From contig CM049313.1 of the NCBI GenBank assembly GCA_026874595.1, positions 63,428,159 to 63,492,158 on the forward strand: a stretch of DNA of 64,000 nucleotides, given 5' to 3'. The notes beneath the pieces are model-generated. The model saw nothing but the letters and a program-made list of their open reading frames with translations. It made no database searches and was not told where the DNA came from. The stretch is from Sipunculus nudus. Its lineage: Eukaryota > Annelida > Sipuncula > Golfingiida > Sipunculidae. A program made the translations under genes and the position numbers. The number at the start of each line of letters is the position of its first letter. Position 1 is the stretch's first letter. Positions 58,058 through 64,000 of this stretch are shown piece after piece.

Positions 58058-59735
58058 CCAAGTGGTGTCACAATGTACCATGTAAGTTCATATACCCACT
58101 GGTGTCATCACAATCTATCATGTAAGTTCATATACCCAAGGTGTCATCACAATCTATCATGTCAGTTCATATACCCACTGTTGTCATCACAATCTACCAC
58201 GTAAATTCATATACACACCAGTGTCAACACAATCTACCATGTAAGTTCATATACACACCAGTGTATTCACAATCTACTATGTAAGTTCATTTACCCACTG
58301 TTGTCATCACAATCTACCATGTAAGTTCATATACCCACTGTTGTCATCACAATCTACCATGTAAGTTCATGTACCCACTGTTGTCATCACAATCTACCAT
58401 GTAAGTTCATTTACCCACTGTTGTCATCACAATCTACCATGTAAGTTCATATACCCACTGTTGTCATCACAATCTACCATGTAAGTTCATGTACCCACTG
58501 TTGTCATCACAATCTACCATGTAAGCTCATATATCCACTAGTGTCATCACAATCTACCATGTAAGTTCATATACCCACTGGTGTCATCACAATCTACCAT
58601 GTAAATTCATATACACACCAGTGTCAACACAATCTACCATGTAAGTTCATATACACACCAGTGTCGTCACAATCTACTATGTAAGTTCATTTACCCACTG
58701 TTGTCATCACAATCTTCCATGTAAGTTCATATATCCACTGTTGTCATCACAATTTACCATGCAAGTTCATATATCCACTGGTGTCATCACAATCTACCAT
58801 GTAAGTTCATATACACACCAGTGTCATCACAAGCTACTATTTAAGTTCATTTACCCACTGTTGTCATCACAATCTACCATGTAAGCTCATATACCCACTG
58901 TTGTCATCACAATCTACCATGTAAGTTCATATACCCACTGTTGTCATCACAATCTACCATGTAAGTTCATGTACCCACTGTTGTCATCACAATCTACCAT
59001 GTAAGTTCATTTACCCACTGTTGTCATCACAATCTACCATGTAAGCTCATATATCCACTAGTGTCATCACAATCTACCATGTAAGTTCATATACCCACTG
59101 GTGTCATCACAATCTACCATGTAAATTCATATACACACCAGTGTCAACACAATCTACCATGTAAGTTCATATACACACCAGTGTCGTCACAATCTACTAT
59201 GTAAGTTCATTTACCCACTGTTGTCATCACAATCTTCCATGTAAGTTCATATATCCACTGTTGTCATCACAATTTACCATGCAAGTTCATATATCCACTG
59301 GTGTCATCACAATCTACCATGTAAGTTCATATACACACCAGTGTCATCACAAGCTACTATGTAAGTTCATTTACCCACTGTTGTCATCACAATCTACCAT
59401 GTAAGCTCATATACCCACTGTTGTCATCACAATCTACCATTTAAATTCATATACACACCAGTGTTATCACAATCTACTATGTAAGTTCATTTACCCACCA
59501 GTGTCAACACTATCTACCATGTAAGCTCATATATCCACTGGTGTCATCACAATCTACCATGTAAGTTCATAAACACATGGATGTCAACACAATCAACCAT
59601 GTAAGCTCATATACGAACCGGTAATCACAATTTCCCATGAAAGTTCATATACCCGCTGGTGTTAAATAAATCATTATCAAAATCTGAAGTGTATGTTAAT
59701 ATATATCCGATGGTGTCATCACAATGTACATTGTT
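58058..59735. repeat. Minisatellite B, 40-bp units with 520-bp higher-order repeat
   Basis: About 41 tandem units of exactly 40 bases in the core: GTAAGTTCATATACCCACTG then TTGTCATCACAATCTACCAT, with variants at fixed positions. Diagnostic variants recur 520 bases apart (13 units): GTAAGCTCAT-ATATCCACTA at 58,521 and 59,041; AATCTTCCAT at 58,711 and 59,231; AAGCTACTAT at 58,831 and 59,351. This indicates a block duplication of 13 units. The ends are more diverged (from 59,600). Not a CRISPR array: there are no unique spacers. Confidence 0.95.
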
Positions 59736-60349
59736 TATCACTATACCCAACATGAAATATCAATTTAATTAAGATTATGTTCCAATGATTAATACTAATT
59801 TAATAATGGAAAACATCTTTCAGTATATGCAATATCCATTTGTCTAAGATTAAAGTTTATTTTAATGACACAAATATCCATTTTGGGCTATGTTACTGGT
59901 ATATGATATATCTTGAAGATTCATTATTACATATCAATACATAATATTTAAGTTTTTTAATCATTCATTTTGAATTAAAGTATTTCAATTATACAGAAAA
60001 TACCTTCAATAGCAATTTATACAATCTTTATGTGGTGACCAAATTAGTCCCTACTTAGATTACATTTTAATTATCATTTTATCCAATGGCCTCATATTAA
60101 TCAATCACCCTTGATGAGAGTAATGTTGTCATAACAAGAGACAGAGAAAGGTCCAGGAGGTAATACTGACTTAAGAGTGCCACATGAACATGAATTCATT
60201 TTTATCTCGTTTTATGTCACGGTTCAATATTTTTGGTAAAATGTAGCAAAAAATGAAGAGAGGGCATAAAGTACAATGTATCACGAAACCCAGAAATCCA
60301 TTAGCGCAGCACGCTGACACATCTTTATAAAGGATGAAGATGACAAGAG
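59736..60349. other. AT-rich spacer, no feature seen
   Basis: Nothing recognisable. Confidence 0.45.
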
Positions 60350-60900
60350 GGCCCACTGCAGCCTCCGTACCAGAGCCATGTAGCTGGTTTCAATGGATCC
60401 TGTGGACTTAAAGAGGTGGCCATGCATTAATGGATTATCTAAATGCCGACCAGCACTGCTCCTTGAAGAAAAGCAAAGGAACTCCCTGCTTTCAGTGCTG
60501 CTGGGCTGGCTCTAGTAAAAGCAAACAGGGGATGCGGAGGCTGAGGGCAGCCTCTGGAAGATGGAGACATGGTGCTGCCGCTAAGTAAAGGCGACATCCT
60601 TCCATTAATGGATTACGCCGCCTGAGTGGATGGTACAGATGGGTGAGCCACCAGGAGAGGCCAGCAGAAAAGAAGATGAGGCACAGGCCGCAACATCCCC
60701 GTCCCGTGAAAGCAAATTCTGCACAGGTTGCCATTATAATGTCAACCTCATAAGCTACACATGATGGAGTGTGATGTAAGAAGGGGTGGTGCTGCTACCA
60801 AGCCTAGAACCAAGCCCAGCAGGGGCTGCCCATCCAGCGCTGGCTGCTGAGGCGTTCAATTCACCAGACACACCCTTGTTTATTAATAACAAAACATAAA
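60350..60900. promoter_or_regulatory. Candidate enhancer with twin TAATGGATTA sites
   Basis: TAATGGATTA occurs at 60,428-60,437 and 60,606-60,615, each within GCATTAATGGATTAT or CCATTAATGGATTAC. The word is a palindromic-type P2 site for paired-class homeodomain dimers (TAAT-2-ATTA) and includes the K50 (Otx/Gsc-type) core GGATTA. The block is GC-balanced and unique. A 77-codon minus frame (about 60,280-60,512) and an 80-codon one (60,492-60,734) are open, without recognisable domains. Confidence 0.45.
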
Positions 60901-61240
60901 CTCCACATTATCTGACATCTGTATAACAACCCCCTGAGTGGTTACCTGATGAATTCACTGATATCTATCATCACCTGGAGTTTTAATTACTTTCTCCCCT
61001 GCTGCTTGACAATTAAGAGACACACCTCTCTTACAATAATATCATAATAACAAAACACTAACGGACACCTATCTACCAACGCCCCCACCCCTCCCCAAGT
61101 GCGATGCCAATGAATTTTCCAAATGAATTCTCAGGTGTTTATTATCCACCTGGAATTTTAATTACTTTCCCCAGGGGTACGACTTCCCAGGTAGGGTCCT
61201 GTTATTCTTTAATGCCGACACATCTACCCTGATAATGCAG
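60901..61240. promoter_or_regulatory. Diverged tandem duplication, about 175-bp unit
   Basis: CACCTGGA(G/A)TTTTAATTAC-TTTC occurs at 60,972-60,994 and 61,147-61,169 (one mismatch in 23). The order of other words is also kept upstream: GACATCTGTATAACAACCCC versus GACACCTATCTACCAACGCC, then ATGAATTC. A possible third start, GACACATCTACCC, follows near 61,217. TTTTAATTAC is a homeodomain core and CACCTG an E-box. An old internal duplication in which only these motif blocks stay alike suggests selection on them. Confidence 0.5.
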
Positions 61241-61680
61241 TGTACAATACGTTTTGTATTAACACACAATCATGCATAACACTTTGGCAAGCAGCAGAGC
61301 TGCCATGCTGTGATGCTGCATTCATCAATTACTCCAGCATCCTCCTCTGCAGTATCAGCATCTGTTTGATGTGCCATTACCAGTATATGTCATCATCTGA
61401 CCTATTATGCTCGGGGACAATTAATTTGAATATTTCACCAAATGACAAAGGGTGATAAACTGAGCAGCACTTTGACCTTTTCGAGATCAAACATCCCGCA
61501 CATAAAGCCCAGAGATATACTTAATAAGTACTCATGTAATTAGTACTATGCTCATCAAGTATATGGAGTCATTACTCTCAGGCTGTTATGTCAAAATATC
61601 ACCCCTCCATCTAATCAAATCTGGTCAAAGTCTAATGCCTTCTAACCCTTCAAATAAGTGCATCAGGATTTTACTACCTC
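61241..61680. promoter_or_regulatory. Candidate conserved regulatory block, continuation
   Basis: Dense TAAT/ATTA words (ACAATTAATTTGAATATTTC, ATGTAATTAGTACT) and opposed CTTTGACC / GAGATCAAAC TCF/LEF- or nuclear-receptor-like half-sites at about 61,471-61,492. A 71-codon plus frame (61,240-61,455) is not persuasive. Confidence 0.35.
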
Positions 61681-64000
61681 ATTTATTTTATGCAGTATTT
61701 TCCTGTGTGCATTTCAAATAATTGTTTTGGTAACACAATAATTAATTCAAGACGGGAATGGAGTAAAATACATATGACACTAATGTACTGATGAACTGCT
61801 ACAATGCAGCAACTGCCTGCATCAATTTTAAATATTGATCATAATCATACATGATTTTTTCTTACGCAGAATTGTGACAGCTATAATATAAGTATTATTG
61901 TATAAAACATAATTAAATGTTGTGCTTCATGAAAAAAAAAAGGGTAATTATAGTATATAATGAAGGACCCATTTTCATATGTATTTTTATTATTAGGAAA
62001 AATACAATTAAATGTGAACAGGTATCGTATTGTGTCTTCTGGATAATGATAAATCAACATGAACTCCCAGCAATGAAGTCAGAAAAATATCTGTTTGATA
62101 AGCTTTTTCATACCTTCACTGCTGAAGAGTACCTGACATGTAATGAGAAGACAGGAACATAAAATAAATGTACAAAAAAAAATAAAAGTAAAAAAAAAAG
62201 AATAACTCTAATCAATGATACTGACATCGTGGGAAATCATCATTAAATAAGACAAATTATACACTGATAATGTTGCAGACCATGCAGTTTTTCGACTTTT
62301 CTACAGGAAATATTTTATATGCAGACATTTTCAGTACTTTAAAATCATGCATGAAAAAATTGAAACATCAAGAAATCTCGCACCATATATAAATTTACAA
62401 TTATCATGTTATGTTGATATCCCTTATACATTACTAACGTTACACTTGATTAACTTTACATATACATATACAAGAAAGGGCTGACCTTATTTGAACATAT
62501 TAATTTGATAGAAAAGTGTCCCTGCATAAGTTAGTTGCATTTACACTGAGAAGGTTCTTGCTTGATCTGATCCTTTTTAAAGACATTGGTTTAACTGCCT
62601 TTTCTTCAGGTGACTATTAATGTTAAACAAACGAGGAGATTAACTGATTTAATAACAATATCAAATCAATAAAAAAATATAAACTAATAACACAGAGAAA
62701 AATTTAAGTTAATTATAAATAATCATACTCTTGCTTAATATCTTTTTTAACTACTTTGTATATAGTTTACCAATGATGTATGACGGTCGATATACCCTGA
62801 ACTATTGACCTGGCTGTAAAACTGGTCATGTGGACATGATTCATAATATACTCAATACTCCCAAACACTGTATTTGAGATAGTACACTAATAAAATACTT
62901 GAACATTTAAATGTGACAATATATCTACGAGCAAAGAAACATGACTTCACTAGTGATGACTTACTGTTCCTTTATAATAGGTCCAAAAAAAAAAATTTTT
63001 AATGTAAATTATAATATGTAAATCAAACAATTAATATAAAATAACTCTGTTTTAATATTTAATGAACATATATACATATATATATATGTATATATATAAA
63101 ATTATTATTAAACATGGAGTCACCAAGTTTATTTATTCTATGCATTTAAATATTTAACATATTTCTGCACAAAATACAATGTACACGTTTGTGTTGCCAT
63201 GAAATCCAAGCTCTTTTAATTTGCTAATATAACTTGATCTGCAATAACATCCATGGCAAATATACAACTTCATCATTATGGGTCAGACAGGAATGAATTT
63301 TTGGTTCAAGAGACTTTTGAAAGGCTAAAAGGTGACATAGAATTAGGAGACTGCTCCACAAGCTATAAAACCAAAGATGCTCATTAATGGTTAGAGGGCA
63401 AATCCACACACTGCACAGGGATCATAATTCTTTTATATTTTGACCTTTACAAGGGAAAGGCATTAATACAGGTTTGCCTTTCCACAGAAAAAATTGCCTT
63501 TCCACTAAAGATACATCATACCATCATATCAAACCTTCAGGCACACTTTGCTCAGTGTAAACCTGCCATCTTACATGCCATCCTATACATGCACACTTGT
63601 ATGCATAAAGAAATGAATATTTTTAATAATAACACTATTTGAAACTGTTTCAAATGTTTTCAGTAACATGCAGTAAAAAAACAGGAAAATATATTAGATG
63701 AAGCCCTAAATGCCAGTAAAGTAGTAGAAATTATATACCATTTTTAAAAGAAAAGATAGGAAATATATGGAGTTGGAGGAATACAATCTGTAAAAAAAAT
63801 TGTGTTTTTGTGTCCTGTTTGTTAGTACTTTTCAGCAACTAATACAGAAAACACTTAGATTTTCACCTATCTAACAGATAAGTACATAATGGAAAATGCC
63901 TTTCAGTGCAAGTTCGACTGTCTGTCACAGTTGGAAAGACGTTACTAAGACCCCCTGCTGTATCTCATCTTTATCAATGCCCTCTATATATAAACACCCC
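61681..64000. other. CpG-poor AT-rich sequence to window end
   Basis: Low-complexity A/T runs (62,172-62,200; 62,985-63,000) and a short TA tract at 63,065-63,100. No gene or clear element is supported. Confidence 0.5.

Noticed and set aside
58058-59735. CRISPR-like regular repeat array
   Set aside because: Repeats are contiguous with no unique spacers, and the sequence is eukaryotic; it is a minisatellite with higher-order structure.

Overview
This is a gene-poor, AT-rich stretch of animal nuclear DNA. It has no bacterial-style gene packing, and every long open frame falls in a repeat or a GC-rich island. Other eukaryotic signs are dense dinucleotide microsatellites, two large 40-bp minisatellites, many terminal-inverted-repeat elements, tRNA-derived SINE-like sequences and spliceosomal-type exon boundaries. 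Two interspersed families end in a purine-rich 'GGACGGACRRAC...CAGCTGAGCTAAAA' tract, and others have the 'GGTCAAACGGTTCCCGAGATATG' style (shown here only in fragments). From general familiarity these resemble repeats of molluscs and their relatives, so a lophotrochozoan is my best guess. This is inference and cannot be proven from the window.

Left part (1 to about 19.5 kb): AT-rich sequence with long (TA)n, (GA)n and (CA)n tracts, broken by compact islands of 200-800 bases with near-normal CpG content, E-boxes, a perfect CRE, ETS/CCAAT sites and palindromes. The islands lie near 0.1, 2.1-2.5, 6.2-6.7, 8.4-8.7, 9.5-10.0, 12.0-12.3, 13.3-13.9, 15.5-16.3 and 17.1-17.5 kb. I read them as candidate cis-regulatory modules, not genes. 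A minus-strand LTR-like segment (3.5-3.9 kb), a hAT-like MITE (17.9-18.4 kb) and palindromic repeats (10.8-11.6 kb) lie between them.

Right part (about 20-64 kb): the background becomes strongly CpG-poor. In invertebrates with mosaic methylation this is expected of a methylated gene body. In keeping with that, I find a set of minus-strand candidate exons whose reading phases join: 46,043-46,109, then 25,360-25,485, then a terminal exon with a stop at 22,565-22,700. Further, weaker exon candidates are at 28.6, 46.2, 50.9 and 55.8 kb. I do not recognise the protein. The right part also holds two nested TIR elements (23.5-25.0 kb), a tandem-core element ending in a hairpin (38.2-39.6 kb, second copy 54.6-55.0 kb), two copies of an 'AGCTGAGCTAAAA'-ended family, several 'CAGTGG'-type MITEs, a 1.5-kb minisatellite at 41.9-43.5 kb and a 1.65-kb minisatellite with a 520-bp higher-order repeat at 58.1-59.7 kb.

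The most interesting unexplained stretch is 60.3-61.7 kb, with a weaker neighbour at 57.3 kb. It carries two identical TAATGGATTA homeodomain-dimer sites and a diverged tandem duplication of about 175 bp around the core CACCTGGA-TTTTAATTAC. The 57.3-kb stretch has five CAGGTG/CACCTG E-boxes in 133 bp. Together they look like a developmental enhancer block. All exon and regulatory calls rest on reading by eye; no conservation or expression test was possible.
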